In this document: positions 25,435 to 34,685 of the stretch, piece after piece
How the letters are laid out: each line of letters begins with the position of its first letter
How positions within the stretch are numbered: position 1 is the stretch's first letter
Origin: Chryseobacterium sp. T16E-39
GTDB lineage: Bacteria > Bacteroidota > Bacteroidia > Flavobacteriales > Weeksellaceae
Length of the DNA: 64,000 bases
Direction of reading: 5' to 3'
Assembly: GCF_002216065.1 (NCBI RefSeq)
Contig: NZ_CP022282.1
Coordinates: forward strand, 930,001-994,000
Notes under the pieces: generated by a model
Databases searched by the model: none
The model's input: the letters and a program-made list of their open reading frames with translations, nothing else
What the model was told of the DNA's origin: nothing
Program-made: the position numbers and the translations under genes

Positions 25435-26823
25435 CTAAATGTTCTTTCTGTAATTTTCAATTTCCTCAACCGTTTTGATCAGCCCGCTTCCTAAAAGTCT
25501 GTATCCATCATCTGTGATCAGGAAATCATCTTCAATACGTATTCCCCCAAAATTCCGGTACTCATTTACCTTATCATAATTGATAAATTCAGCATTTTTA
25601 TTTTCAGCCTGCCAGATATCGATCAGCTCAGGAATCATATAAATACCCGGTTCAACCGTTACTACAAATCCGGATTCCAGAGATTTCCCTAAACGTAAAG
25701 ATTTAAGCCCGAATGTCTGAGTATCTTTGGGTTCAGCTTCCATATATCCTACATATTGTTCTCCAAGATCTTCCATATCATGAACGTCTAGTCCCATCAT
25801 ATGTCCTAATCCACATTGGAAAAATAGAGTATGGGCATGATTTTTAACGGCCTCCTCAGGGTTTCCTTTCATTAATCCTAAATCAACGAGACCTTCCACC
25901 AGATACTGAGAGGCTTTCAGATGGATATCCTTGAATCTCATCCCCGGTTTCAGAAGTTGTTGAGCATTATTAAAAGCATTCAGGACTATTTCATACATTT
26001 CCTTTTGCTTCGTTGTAAAAGTTGGATCCGCAGGGAATGTCCGTGTTAAATCACCTGCATATCCCATCGCCGTTTCAGCTCCTGAATCATTGAGAAAAAG
26101 ATCACCGCTTTTTAGTGTATTAAGACGGTAATGATTATGAAGGATCCCTCCATTTATAGTAACAATAGGAGGATAAGACATTTGACATTCTTTATTGGCT
26201 GCAAGGTATTGAATTGCATTCGCTATTTCATATTCTTTAATACCTGGCCTTGCGATACGCATCGCCAGCAAGTGCATTTCGTTGGATACATTAACAGCCT
26301 GTTCTATTTGTACAATTTCCTGTGCTTCTTTTATAGAACGTTGCTTTACGATCGCCTTGATCATTTCTGTTGAAGGTTCCAGCGCTGTTATTTTAATTCC
26401 CAGAAGATCACTCAATAAGATTTTATTGAAAGACTGATAAGGCGGAAGATAGTGTACCTTTCTGCCGGAAGACTGAGCTTTTTGAATGTATTTAGAAAGT
26501 TCTGCATAAGGCAATGTTTCCTGCACACCGGATTTTAAACTTTTCTCTTCTAGAGTTTCCTGTCTGCCCATCCATACAATATCATCTATGCTTAATTCAT
26601 CTCCGAAAATAATCGTCTTATCTTCGTCAATGTCTATAATGGCTGCAATCCGGGGTTCCTGAATCCCAAAATAGTATAAATAAGTACTATCCTGACGAAA
26701 ATAATAAGGATTATGTTCAAAGTTCACTGGGTTTTCTATATTTCCCAAAAACAATAGAATTCCACTGGCTACATTGCCTTTTAATACGGTTCTTCTATCC
26801 TGGTAAGTTTGTGCTGAAAACAT
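25435..26823 (-). CDS. pepP: Xaa-Pro aminopeptidase (aminopeptidase P, M24B)
   Basis: This 462-residue cytoplasmic metallopeptidase cleaves the N-terminal residue from X-Pro peptides. An aminopeptidase P N-terminal domain (about residues 1-140) is followed by the pita-bread M24 domain. The dinuclear metal ligands are visible: NDSGAETAMGYAGDLTRTF (two Asp), the His of GLGHMMGLDVHD, VEPGIYM (Glu) and GGIRIEDDFLIT (Glu). It has no signal peptide. It is the first gene of the pair with dipeptidyl peptidase IV and is divergent from the AraC regulator and hydroxyproline operon. The 187-base divergent gap probably carries shared control sites. Confidence 0.95.
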   Translation of the reverse strand: MFSAQTYQDRRTVLKGNVASGILLFLGNIENPVNFEHNPYYFRQDSTYLYYFGIQEPRIAAIIDIDEDKTIIFGDELSIDDIVWMGRQETLEEKSLKSGVQETLPYAELSKYIQKAQSSGRKVHYLPPYQSFNKILLSDLLGIKITALEPSTEMIKAIVKQRSIKEAQEIVQIEQAVNVSNEMHLLAMRIARPGIKEYEIANAIQYLAANKECQMSYPPIVTINGGILHNHYRLNTLKSGDLFLNDSGAETAMGYAGDLTRTFPADPTFTTKQKEMYEIVLNAFNNAQQLLKPGMRFKDIHLKASQYLVEGLVDLGLMKGNPEEAVKNHAHTLFFQCGLGHMMGLDVHDMEDLGEQYVGYMEAEPKDTQTFGLKSLRLGKSLESGFVVTVEPGIYMIPELIDIWQAENKNAEFINYDKVNEYRNFGGIRIEDDFLITDDGYRLLGSGLIKTVEEIENYRKNI

Positions 26824-27010
26824 ATTTTAAATGCTTTTTAATTAAACGGTTAATTTACGATTTTATCCAATTTGTAAGTGGTCTGCCTACTAAAAATAAA
26901 CAATAGGTAAAGTTTGGATTTTAATATGATATATAGTGTTTATATTTTGCTTAAATTCGGCAATATTTTAACACCATATATTCCTCGTCATCACAAACTA
27001 TTAATTTGAT

Positions 27011-27889
27011 ATGAAAAGTCTTCAGTTTTCAGTTCCCGCCGATACCAATAAGAGTATCCGTATTCAGGAAGATATCATGACTAATTTCTATCCTCATTTT
27101 CACCGTCATACGGAGATACAGATCATGTGGATCATTAAAGGACATGGAGTATTGGCTATAGAACAGAATCTTTTTAATTTCAAAGCTGGCGATATTTTTT
27201 ATTTAGGTGCCAATCAATCCCATGTCTTTAAAGGTGATTTTAATAAAAATGAAAAGCATAAAGTTCATGCGGTATCTATTTTCTTTCATGGGCAGAAAAA
27301 AATTTCAGCCATCTTTGACTTACCTGAATTTGAAGAACTGAAACATTTTATTGCGAATTCTGAAGTAGGTTTCCAGGTTGCTCCAACATTAAAAGCTGAT
27401 ATAGCCGTCAGTATAGCTGAATTGCAAAAGGCAAAAAGTATGGATCAGATCCTGAATTTTGTAAAGATTTTAACTCTTCTCATGCAAAACCGGCATCTGC
27501 ATATCCCTTTATCCACGGAGAAAAACCTGCCCAATCACATCTCTGACAATGACAAAAGGATTATAGATGCACAAAACTTTATTAAGAAGAATTTTGCCCA
27601 GAATAAAATGACCCTGGATACAATAGCCAAAGAAGCCTGTATGACGCCTCAGGCTTTTTGCAGGTCCTTTAAAAAGCGTACAGGTATCACCTATATTGAA
27701 TACCTCAACGAACTTCGTGTGCAGCGAGCATGTAAATTGCTGACCTCTTCTACCATGTATAATATCTCTTCTGTAGCCTTTAATAGTGGATTTAACAGTT
27801 TAACCAATTTTAATCGCGTTTTTCGACTTATTATGAAATACTCACCAAAAGAGTATTTAAAGCATTATAAGGAAACCATTTTGGAGTAA
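27011..27889 (+). CDS. AraC-family regulator of the hydroxyproline locus
   Basis: This 292-residue protein has an N-terminal cupin (NFYPHFHRHTEIQIMWIIKGHG, with His residues on the ligand face) and a C-terminal AraC HTH pair (about 190-290; ITYIEYLNELRVQRACKLL then ISSVAFNSGFNSLTNFNRVFR). It sits between the divergent prolyl peptidase genes and the hydroxyproline catabolic operon, which starts 93 bases downstream. Inference: it senses hydroxyproline or an intermediate and activates one or both sides. The peptidase/AraC gap is AT-rich and I cannot point to a certain operator. Confidence 0.9.
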   Translation: MKSLQFSVPADTNKSIRIQEDIMTNFYPHFHRHTEIQIMWIIKGHGVLAIEQNLFNFKAGDIFYLGANQSHVFKGDFNKNEKHKVHAVSIFFHGQKKISAIFDLPEFEELKHFIANSEVGFQVAPTLKADIAVSIAELQKAKSMDQILNFVKILTLLMQNRHLHIPLSTEKNLPNHISDNDKRIIDAQNFIKKNFAQNKMTLDTIAKEACMTPQAFCRSFKKRTGITYIEYLNELRVQRACKLLTSSTMYNISSVAFNSGFNSLTNFNRVFRLIMKYSPKEYLKHYKETILE

Positions 27890-27940
27890 AAAACAACCCT
27901 GTTAAAATATGGTTAGAATCCATTAAAATATTAACATTTA

Positions 27941-27965
27941 TAGATTTGAATTTCCGGTAGTTTTG
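27941..27965 (+). promoter_or_regulatory. Two -7 boxes before the hydroxyproline operon
   Basis: Exact TAnnTTTG matches occur at 27941-27948 (TAGATTTG) and 27958-27965 (TAGTTTTG). The second gives a leader of about 11 bases to the ATG at 27983. Neither has a good TTG at -33, as expected for activator-dependent promoters. Confidence 0.45.
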
Positions 27966-27982
27966 AAGAAATATAATTTTAT

Positions 27983-28888
27983 ATGAGTACAAAACTTAAC
28001 TGGGAAGGTATTTATCCTGCAGTATTAACTCCATTCACAAAAGAAGGAGAAATAGATTTTGAGATGTTTGCTAAAAATACTGAAGCTCAGATTAAAGCTC
28101 AGGTCCACGGAATTATCCTTGCAGGAACATTAGGGGAGGCAAGTGTGTTGGAAGCAGAGGAGAAATTTGAGCTGCTGAAATATGCAAAAAAGATTACAGA
28201 TGGTAGAATACCTGTTATTTTAAACCTTTCCGAAAGTACAACCAAGAATGCTGTTAATTTTGCGAAAAAAGCGAAGGAATTAGGTGCAGATGGATTGATG
28301 TTACTTCCACCCATGCGTTACAAAGCAGATGACCGTGAAGTAGTAGAATACTTTAAGGCAGTAGCTACAGCAACGGATCTTCCTATTCTTATCTATAATA
28401 ATCCGGTGGATTACGGAATTTATGTAACCCTTGAAATGTTCAGTGAACTGATCGATTACCCAACTATACAAGCTGTTAAAGAATCAACAAGAGATCTGGC
28501 CAATGTTACCCGCATGATCAACCGTTTTGGTAAAAGGATCAAAATCCTGGGTGGTGTGGATACCATTTGTCTGGAAACCTTAATGCTTGGAGCAGATGGG
28601 CTTGTCGCAGGTCTGGTAGATGCATTTCCTAATGAAACAATAGCAATGTACAACCATGCTAAAGCAGGGAATTATGATAAAGCAGTAGCGATCTACAGAT
28701 GGTTTATGCCTTTGCTGGAGCTCGATATCCATCCGAAATTGATCCAATATATAAAGCTTGCAGCAACAGCAGAAGGAATCAGTAATCCTTATGTAAGAGC
28801 TCCAAGACTTGAATTACAGGGCAATGAAGCTGAAAAGATCAATAAGATTATTGCTGAAGGTATTGCCAATCGTCCGGCATTAGATTAA
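27983..28888 (+). CDS. Delta1-pyrroline-4-hydroxy-2-carboxylate deaminase (DHDPS family)
   Basis: This 301-residue protein is a dihydrodipicolinate synthase/N-acetylneuraminate lyase-type TIM barrel. It has the Schiff-base Lys166 in AVKESTR, catalytic Tyr138 in LIYNNP, and the loop GTLGEAS in place of the GTTGE of DapA. True DapA is excluded by context: the next genes are alpha-ketoglutaric semialdehyde dehydrogenase, 4-hydroxyproline epimerase and a DadA-like oxidase. In the hydroxyproline pathway this enzyme deaminates and dehydrates pyrroline-4-hydroxy-2-carboxylate to alpha-ketoglutaric semialdehyde. Confidence 0.88.
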   Translation: MSTKLNWEGIYPAVLTPFTKEGEIDFEMFAKNTEAQIKAQVHGIILAGTLGEASVLEAEEKFELLKYAKKITDGRIPVILNLSESTTKNAVNFAKKAKELGADGLMLLPPMRYKADDREVVEYFKAVATATDLPILIYNNPVDYGIYVTLEMFSELIDYPTIQAVKESTRDLANVTRMINRFGKRIKILGGVDTICLETLMLGADGLVAGLVDAFPNETIAMYNHAKAGNYDKAVAIYRWFMPLLELDIHPKLIQYIKLAATAEGISNPYVRAPRLELQGNEAEKINKIIAEGIANRPALD

Positions 28889-28903
28889 TTCAGAAAGAAA
28901 ACT

Positions 28904-30385
28904 ATGATTGAAGAAACATCAAAAGAAGTGATTGATCAGCGAATTCAGATGGCGGCTGAAGCGTATCAGTTTCTGAAAAATACGACGATAAGGGAGCGTG
29001 CCGCATTTATGAATGCTGTAGCTGACAAAATTGAAAGTTTAGGAGATGGGCTTTTAACCACAGCCCATCAGGAGACATCATTACCCTTAGCCAGACTTGC
29101 AGGTGAAAAAGCAAGAACAACAGGGCAATGGAGAAGCTATGCGAATGCTGTGGCCACAGGAATTTATGCAGAACCAAGAATTAATCTTCCACAACCTGAT
29201 CAACAAAAAGGAGATCTGAGAAAATACAATGTAGGTATAGGGCCAGTGGTTGTTTTCGGAGCCAGTAACTTTCCGTTTGCTTTTTCCACTGCCGGAGGAG
29301 ATACAGCAAGTGCCATTGGTGCAGGAAATCCTGTTATTGTAAAAGCTCATCCTGCACATCCTGAAACTTCAAAAATCATGGCGGATGCAATAACAACAGT
29401 TGTCCATGAATTCAAATGGCCGGAAGGGATCTTTAGTCATGTAACAGGAACCTCTAATGATATCGGGGCTTATTTAGCTAAACATAAAGAAATAAAAGCA
29501 GTAGCCTTTACCGGTTCGTTTGGCGGTGGAAAAGCACTCTTTAATATAGCCAATCAACGTGAAGAACCTATTCCTGTATTTGCAGAAATGGGAAGTATAA
29601 ATCCTGTATTTGCTTTTCAGAACGTGCTTCAAAACAGAGCAGAAGAATTGGCAAAGGAATATGCAGCTTCTCTAACATTAGGAGTCGGGCAGTTCTGCAC
29701 CAATCCCGGCGTATTTATAGCGTTGAAAGGAGAGGGACTTAATAAGTTCATCAACACGTTGAAAAATGAAATCCCTGGTATCACTCCTGTGAATATGCTT
29801 CACAAAGGTATTTTTGAAAATTTCGAAAAGCTTAAAACGACTGCTATCGAACAACCGGAAGTTAACGTTATAGCTCATGTAAGTTCTGAAGCCAATGAAT
29901 GGCAGGGACGTGCAACAGTTGTAGAAACAACGGGAAAAAACTTTATCCAAAATAGTATTTTAAGCGAAGAAGTTTTTGGTCCTTTCGGTATTGTGGTAGC
30001 CTGTGAAACTCCTGAGGAAATGATACAGATCGCAAAACAATTAAAAGGACAATTAACGATCACCGTTGCGGGTACAGATCCCGATGTGCGGGAAAATCAA
30101 AACCTGATCAACTTTTTAAAAGATAAATGCGGCAGGCTCTTATTCAATGGAATGCCTACAGGTGTAGAAGTAGTGTATGCAATGCAGCATGGCGGGCCTT
30201 TTCCCTCAACAACTGATGCCCGATTTACATCTGTAGGACCTGACGCAGTGAAACGATTTGTTCGTCCCATCTCTTTTCAGAACTGGCCGGATGAATTTTT
30301 GCCTCAGGAATTAAAGAATGAAAATCCACTACAGATCAGCAGAGTTGTGGATGGTGAAGTGAATTCAGGATCATTAAAATTGTAA
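28904..30385 (+). CDS. Alpha-ketoglutaric semialdehyde dehydrogenase
   Basis: This 493-residue aldehyde dehydrogenase has the catalytic Cys265 in GVGQFCTNPG, general-base Glu228 in FAEMGSINPVF, Asn122 in GASNFPF and cofactor Lys147 in IVKAHPAHP. The FAEMGS and QFCTNPG forms are typical of the NADP-dependent AldH/KGSADH subgroup. It oxidises alpha-ketoglutaric semialdehyde to 2-oxoglutarate, the last step of hydroxyproline catabolism. It starts 15 bases after the deaminase and ends 4 bases before the epimerase. Confidence 0.92.
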   Translation: MIEETSKEVIDQRIQMAAEAYQFLKNTTIRERAAFMNAVADKIESLGDGLLTTAHQETSLPLARLAGEKARTTGQWRSYANAVATGIYAEPRINLPQPDQQKGDLRKYNVGIGPVVVFGASNFPFAFSTAGGDTASAIGAGNPVIVKAHPAHPETSKIMADAITTVVHEFKWPEGIFSHVTGTSNDIGAYLAKHKEIKAVAFTGSFGGGKALFNIANQREEPIPVFAEMGSINPVFAFQNVLQNRAEELAKEYAASLTLGVGQFCTNPGVFIALKGEGLNKFINTLKNEIPGITPVNMLHKGIFENFEKLKTTAIEQPEVNVIAHVSSEANEWQGRATVVETTGKNFIQNSILSEEVFGPFGIVVACETPEEMIQIAKQLKGQLTITVAGTDPDVRENQNLINFLKDKCGRLLFNGMPTGVEVVYAMQHGGPFPSTTDARFTSVGPDAVKRFVRPISFQNWPDEFLPQELKNENPLQISRVVDGEVNSGSLKL

Positions 30386-30389
30386 ACAG

Positions 30390-31388
30390 ATGAACAGAAA
30401 ATTTTTTTGTATCGATTCCCATACTTGTGGCTGCCCCGTACGCCTTGTTGCAGGTGGTGGGCCTATCCTGAAAGGAAATTCGATGATGGAACGCCGGCTT
30501 CATTTTATGAAAGAATACGACTGGATCCGTAAAGGACTGATGTTTGAGCCAAGGGGGCACGATATGATGAGTGGCAGTATCCTTTATCCACCTATTGATG
30601 AGGCGAATGATATCGGGGTTTTATATATTGAAACCAGCGGATGCCTTCCTATGTGCGGACATGGAACTATTGGAACTGTCACGATTGCGATAGAAGAAGG
30701 GCTGGTTGTTCCAAAAGTTCCCGGAAAATTACGACTGGAAACTCCTGCTGGCTTAATCCTTATAGATTATGTTCAGGAAGGAAAGAAAGTAAAGTCTGTA
30801 AAACTCACGAATGTAAAATCTTTTCTCTATGCTGAAGATCTGGTGGTAGACTGCCCGGATCTGGGATCTATAAAAGCAGATGTGGCCTATGGTGGAAACT
30901 TTTATGGTATTATTGATCCTCAGGAAAATTTTGGAGATATTTCAGATTTTACAGCCAGTCAGCTGATTCATTATGGAAAAATAATCAGAAGGTTATTAAA
31001 CGAAAAATACAGCTTTATTCATCCTGAAGACGAAAACATTAAAGGGTTAAGCCACATCCAATGGACCGGTAAGCCTACAGATCCTAAAGCAAGTGGACGT
31101 AATGCCGTTTTGGTTGGTGAAAATGCTTTGGACCGTTCACCTTGCGGTACCGGAACCTCAGCAAGAATGGCCCAATGGTACGCGAAAGGGAAATTAAAAG
31201 AAGGTGAGACTTTCATCCATGAAAGCTACATCGGTTCCCAGTTTATAGGAAGAATTGAAGGAACAGGAACAGTCGCAGGAAAATCAGCGATCATTCCGTC
31301 TGTAGAAGGTTGGGCAAGAATTACAGGGTATAATCATATTATTATCGACGATGAAGATCCTTACTGGTTAGGATTTCAGGTTATGTAA
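30390..31388 (+). CDS. 4-hydroxyproline 2-epimerase
   Basis: This 332-residue proline racemase-family protein has both active-site cysteines: Cys89 in LPMCGHGTIG and Cys252 in SPCGTGTSARM. Two Cys mark racemase/epimerase members; the trans-3-hydroxyproline dehydratase branch has Thr or Ser at the second site. With the DadA-like gene that follows, the assigned reaction is trans-4-hydroxy-L-proline to cis-4-hydroxy-D-proline. Cys7, Cys13 and Cys15 near the N-terminus are also present but are not catalytic in the family. Confidence 0.93.
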   Translation: MNRKFFCIDSHTCGCPVRLVAGGGPILKGNSMMERRLHFMKEYDWIRKGLMFEPRGHDMMSGSILYPPIDEANDIGVLYIETSGCLPMCGHGTIGTVTIAIEEGLVVPKVPGKLRLETPAGLILIDYVQEGKKVKSVKLTNVKSFLYAEDLVVDCPDLGSIKADVAYGGNFYGIIDPQENFGDISDFTASQLIHYGKIIRRLLNEKYSFIHPEDENIKGLSHIQWTGKPTDPKASGRNAVLVGENALDRSPCGTGTSARMAQWYAKGKLKEGETFIHESYIGSQFIGRIEGTGTVAGKSAIIPSVEGWARITGYNHIIIDDEDPYWLGFQVM

Positions 31389-31396
31389 AAAACAAA

Positions 31397-32662
31397 ATGG
31401 CACAAAATAAAGGAAAAGCACTTATTATCGGTGCAGGAATTGCAGGACTAAGCTCCGCATATTATCTCTTACAAAAAGGCTGGGAGGTAGAAGTAGTAGA
31501 ACAATCTGATCTTACTAATAATTGCTCCTATGGCAATGCCGGTATGATCGTCCCCAGTCATTTTACCCCATTGGCAGCACCGGGAGTGGTGGCACAGGGA
31601 ATCCGATGGATGCTGAACAGTAAGAGTCCCTTTTATGTAAAACCTTCATTAAGCCCTCAATTGATATCCTGGGGAATGAAATTTTTAAAACATTCCAATC
31701 AAAAACATGTTGATCGCTCTGCCTCGGCAATCAGAGATCTCAATTTAGCAAGCAGCCAGCTTTATAATGAAATTGCTCAAAAGGAAGAATTTGATTTTGA
31801 GCTCAACCAGAATGGTATTCTGATGTTATATAAAACAGAAAAAGTAGCTGAGGAAGAGACAGAACTGGCTCATACAGCCACTAAATTAGGTTTGTCGGTT
31901 GATATTCTTGACCAAAAAGGAATCAGAGAACTGGAACCGAATATTAAACTGGATATTTTGGGTGGCATCAATTACAAATGCGATGGTCATATGAATCCGG
32001 TGAAACTGATGAAACAATTGATCTCTTATCTTAAAAATAATGGTGTTGTTTTCCATACCCAGCATAGGATAACAGGATTTGAGACCTACGGAAAAACAAT
32101 TAGGGCGGTTATTGCCAATGGTGAAAGATTTACAGCAGATCAATTTGTGATGACAGGAGGATCTTTTCTTCCTGAGCTGGCAGAAAAAGCGGGAATAAAA
32201 ATCCATTTAATGCCGGGTAAAGGATATTCATTTATGCATAAACCGGAAGATCCGGCAAATAGGATAGAACGGGCCGCACTTTTATTGGAAGCAAGGGTGG
32301 CCGTAACTCCTATGGGAGGTCATATTCGATTTGGAGGAACCATGGAATTGGCACCACATCGCAATAAAATTAATATGAGCAGGGTAGAAGGAATTGTACA
32401 ATCTATTCCGAAATATATGCCCGAATTTCAGATTGAAACGCCTAAGGAATCCGACATATGGTTTGGGTACAGACCCTGTGCTCCTGATGGACTTCCTTAT
32501 TTGGGACAAGCCTCCAGGCTTGAAAATTTAATCATCGCAGGCGGTGGTGGAATGATGGGGTTGAGTCTGGGACCTGTTTTTGGAAGAACAGTTTCCGAAA
32601 TTGCCAGTGGCCAAAAACCAACTGTGAATATCAGCTTGTTTAATCCTGAAAGATTTAGCTGA
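31397..32662 (+). CDS. D-hydroxyproline dehydrogenase (DadA-like FAD oxidoreductase)
   Basis: This 421-residue FAD-dependent D-amino-acid dehydrogenase has the N-terminal dinucleotide fold ALIIGAGIAGLSSAYYLLQKGWEVEVVEQ, the DadA-type motif NCSYGNAGMIVPSHF, and the C-terminal FAD segment IIAGGGGMMGLSLGPVFGR. Position and family indicate oxidation of cis-4-hydroxy-D-proline to the pyrroline passed to the deaminase. It is a single-subunit enzyme, as opposed to the heteromeric form in some pseudomonads. It is 8 bases after the epimerase and closes the four-enzyme pathway. Confidence 0.9.
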   Translation: MAQNKGKALIIGAGIAGLSSAYYLLQKGWEVEVVEQSDLTNNCSYGNAGMIVPSHFTPLAAPGVVAQGIRWMLNSKSPFYVKPSLSPQLISWGMKFLKHSNQKHVDRSASAIRDLNLASSQLYNEIAQKEEFDFELNQNGILMLYKTEKVAEEETELAHTATKLGLSVDILDQKGIRELEPNIKLDILGGINYKCDGHMNPVKLMKQLISYLKNNGVVFHTQHRITGFETYGKTIRAVIANGERFTADQFVMTGGSFLPELAEKAGIKIHLMPGKGYSFMHKPEDPANRIERAALLLEARVAVTPMGGHIRFGGTMELAPHRNKINMSRVEGIVQSIPKYMPEFQIETPKESDIWFGYRPCAPDGLPYLGQASRLENLIIAGGGGMMGLSLGPVFGRTVSEIASGQKPTVNISLFNPERFS

Positions 32663-32690
32663 TGCATATCGACACACCAATTTTTTTTAT

Positions 32691-33671
32691 ATGAAAACAA
32701 AAAATGTACTTACAGGTTATCTGTTAAAATTAGCCTGTTTAATGAGCTTTGCGTTCTTTTATGCCTGCGAAAGTAGGGATGTAACACTTACTACAGATGA
32801 TCCGCCAAAAGCGAAGAACACAGCTGCTGTTACGACTTATACCAGCGGACAAAAGGAACATGACTTTTCTTCCAATGCTGGAGGAACAAGAAGTTACTAC
32901 TTATCGGTCCCTGACAATTATGTGAATACAAAAAAATACCGTCTTGTTTTTGTTTTCGCAGGAACCGATACTACAGGTCATGAGATGCAGCAATGGATGG
33001 GGCAGGGATGGAATTCCAGTACTCCTGGTCTTGAAAAATTAATGGATAATACCATATTTGTTTATCCTGATCAGAAATACATCTGGGGATCAGATAAAGG
33101 TTGGGCAATGGGAGATTACGCCTCACCTTATGAAGGAATGCACGATATTCAGTTTACTAAGGAACTTTTGAATCTTATCAAATCTACTTACTCAATTGAT
33201 GAGGACCTCATTTTTGCAACAGGACATTCCTGGGGTGGAGATATGACTAATGTTACTGCTTATTTCTTAAATGGAGTATTTAAGGCTGTGGCTCCAATTG
33301 CTTCCAACAGACCCTTCTGGTTTGAAGATAGTAATGGAAACTATGTCGCCAATTCCAGTTATCACGGAAATACAGCCGTATGGGTCTTCTTTGGTCTCAA
33401 TGATGATCATTTTGGTAATACCAGTCCTAATGGAGCCTTCGGAATAGAGCAGGCTGATTTCTGGAGATTGAAAAACGGAACCACCGGTCAACCCACTTCT
33501 ACTCAAATTGGAGGTGGTACCGATGTTACAAAGAACTATAGCGGTGGTACAGCAGCCGTAAAACTTACTCTTTATAAAACCGGGCAATACTCGGGTAGCG
33601 GTAGTCTTCCTGGTCATCAGCCACCAGATTATTATTTTCAGGCTGTAACCGATTGGTTCAAGAGTTTTTAA
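32691..33671 (+). CDS. Lipoprotein alpha/beta-hydrolase, CE1/PHB-depolymerase-like esterase
   Basis: This 326-residue protein has a lipoprotein signal with lipidated Cys26 (AFFYAC), so it is membrane-anchored and probably faces outward. The esterase domain (about 55-326) resembles LpqC/feruloyl esterases: RSYYLSVPDNY, the nucleophile Ser180 in GHSWGGD, and a terminal His in GHQPPDYYFQ. The Trp after the nucleophile is a common feature of feruloyl-esterase-like members. The natural ester is unknown. It starts 28 bases after the hydroxyproline operon and could be read through from it. Linker residues 30-50 are Thr/Ala-rich. Confidence 0.82.
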   Translation: MKTKNVLTGYLLKLACLMSFAFFYACESRDVTLTTDDPPKAKNTAAVTTYTSGQKEHDFSSNAGGTRSYYLSVPDNYVNTKKYRLVFVFAGTDTTGHEMQQWMGQGWNSSTPGLEKLMDNTIFVYPDQKYIWGSDKGWAMGDYASPYEGMHDIQFTKELLNLIKSTYSIDEDLIFATGHSWGGDMTNVTAYFLNGVFKAVAPIASNRPFWFEDSNGNYVANSSYHGNTAVWVFFGLNDDHFGNTSPNGAFGIEQADFWRLKNGTTGQPTSTQIGGGTDVTKNYSGGTAAVKLTLYKTGQYSGSGSLPGHQPPDYYFQAVTDWFKSF

Positions 33672-33739
33672 ATCATTAATTATATTATCCGGAACACCAT
33701 TACTGAAAAAACTAACATTCCTTTCTCAGGGAAAGGTAT

Positions 33740-33754
33740 CAAATCAAGGATTTG
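33740..33754. repeat. Short palindrome CAAATC-AAG-GATTTG
   Basis: This is one of two copies; the other is at 36883-36897. In both places a short G/C-rich stem precedes it. It is typical of intergenic REP-like repeats in flavobacteria. Confidence 0.45.
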
Positions 33755-33812
33755 AATAGGTGGTTCCCAGGAAATGAACAGAAAGATAATTTTGAATGTT
33801 GGATGATGTTTT

Positions 33813-33848
33813 GGGCTTAATGATCAGCAATGATCTTAAGCCCTTTTT
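33813..33848 (+). terminator. Terminator after the esterase gene
   Basis: The stem GGGCTTAA...GATCA/TGATC...TTAAGCCC (13 bp with one bulge) is followed by TTTTT. Confidence 0.8.
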
Positions 33849-33901
33849 AATATTCATTGCTGAAATTTGTCACATAATTCTCAGTTTTTTGATGTATTTT
33901 T

Positions 33902-34423
33902 ATGGTCTTGAAAAACTTCATTACTCCCATGCAACATAAAGACGATTCGATTATCATACGTGAATTTACAGCCCAGGAATTACCCTTGTTCTTGTCACTC
34001 TTTGAAAACCCAAATGTTACTCAATTTCTTCCCAATAAAAGCCACGAAGAATATGTGGAAATGTTTCAAAAAGCATTGTCAGATTATCAAGAACAATCAT
34101 TCAGCAGATGGGGAATTTTTAATGCCCAGGATAATGACTTTGTAGGGATGTGTGTTGTAAGAGCTCTTGTTGATCATCCTGAGCAGACAGAAATAGGATA
34201 TGTTTTAGGTGAAAATTATTGGGGAAAGGGCGTAGCTACTAAAGTCTGTAAAGCCCTTGTCGATTATTGTCTTTCATTACCTGATCATAGAGATATTGTT
34301 GCTGTGACGGATCTTGATAATGTAGGGTCACAAAAAGTTCTTGCAAAAAATGGATTCAACCGAATAGAAAATTTAGTGAGAGAAGACGAGGAGGTAGCTT
34401 ACTTTATATTTCAGAAAAATTAA
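33902..34423 (+). CDS. GNAT-family N-acetyltransferase
   Basis: This 173-residue protein fits the RimJ/RimL-like branch of GNAT. It has an N-terminal REFTAQELPLFLSLFENPNVTQFLP, the acetyl-CoA pyrophosphate-loop region GYVLGENYWGKGVATKVCKALVDYCL, and a C-terminal VTDLDNVGSQKVLAKNGFNRIE. The Asn-x-x-Ser/Lys-L segment is typical for the family. An in-frame ATG at 33929 is an alternative start. The acceptor is unknown. Its stop codon touches the left end of a dispersed repeat (34424). Confidence 0.88.
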   Translation: MVLKNFITPMQHKDDSIIIREFTAQELPLFLSLFENPNVTQFLPNKSHEEYVEMFQKALSDYQEQSFSRWGIFNAQDNDFVGMCVVRALVDHPEQTEIGYVLGENYWGKGVATKVCKALVDYCLSLPDHRDIVAVTDLDNVGSQKVLAKNGFNRIENLVREDEEVAYFIFQKN

Positions 34424-34530
34424 ACCACAAACCGAAGGTTCGACGTAGTCAAAAGTCACAAAAGTTTTTAACACTTTAGAGCACTTAAGAAAGTTTAAAG
34501 TTTTATTGCATAAGAAGTACACATAAGTTT
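34424..34530 (+). repeat. Dispersed repeat, truncated copy A
   Basis: Starts with the arm ACCACAAACCGAAGGTTCG found at 46494 and, inverted, at 47047. It continues with CACTTTAGAGCACTTAAG and loses similarity after about 105 bases. A second common flavobacterial motif (GTCATTCAG...GAAGCGAAGCGAAATGAAGGAATC) follows at about 34580-34620. The 625-base gap 34424-35048 consists of these repeats and copy B; I see no gene in it. Confidence 0.6.
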
Positions 34531-34685
34531 CTTAAAAATCTCCGATTTTTTATTTGTCACATTTTAATTTACCGTCTTTGTCATTCAGAAATGAAGCGAA
34601 GCGAAATGAAGGAATCTAAACATATTAAAACCGTAGCATTTCTAAATCGCAATCATTTTTAAAAATTCAAAAAAATCGGCCCGAT

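Noticed and set aside
27983..28888. Annotation as DapA (lysine biosynthesis)
   Set aside because: The fold is the same, but the GTLGE loop and the operon with hydroxyproline epimerase, DadA-like oxidase and semialdehyde dehydrogenase point to the hydroxyproline pathway.
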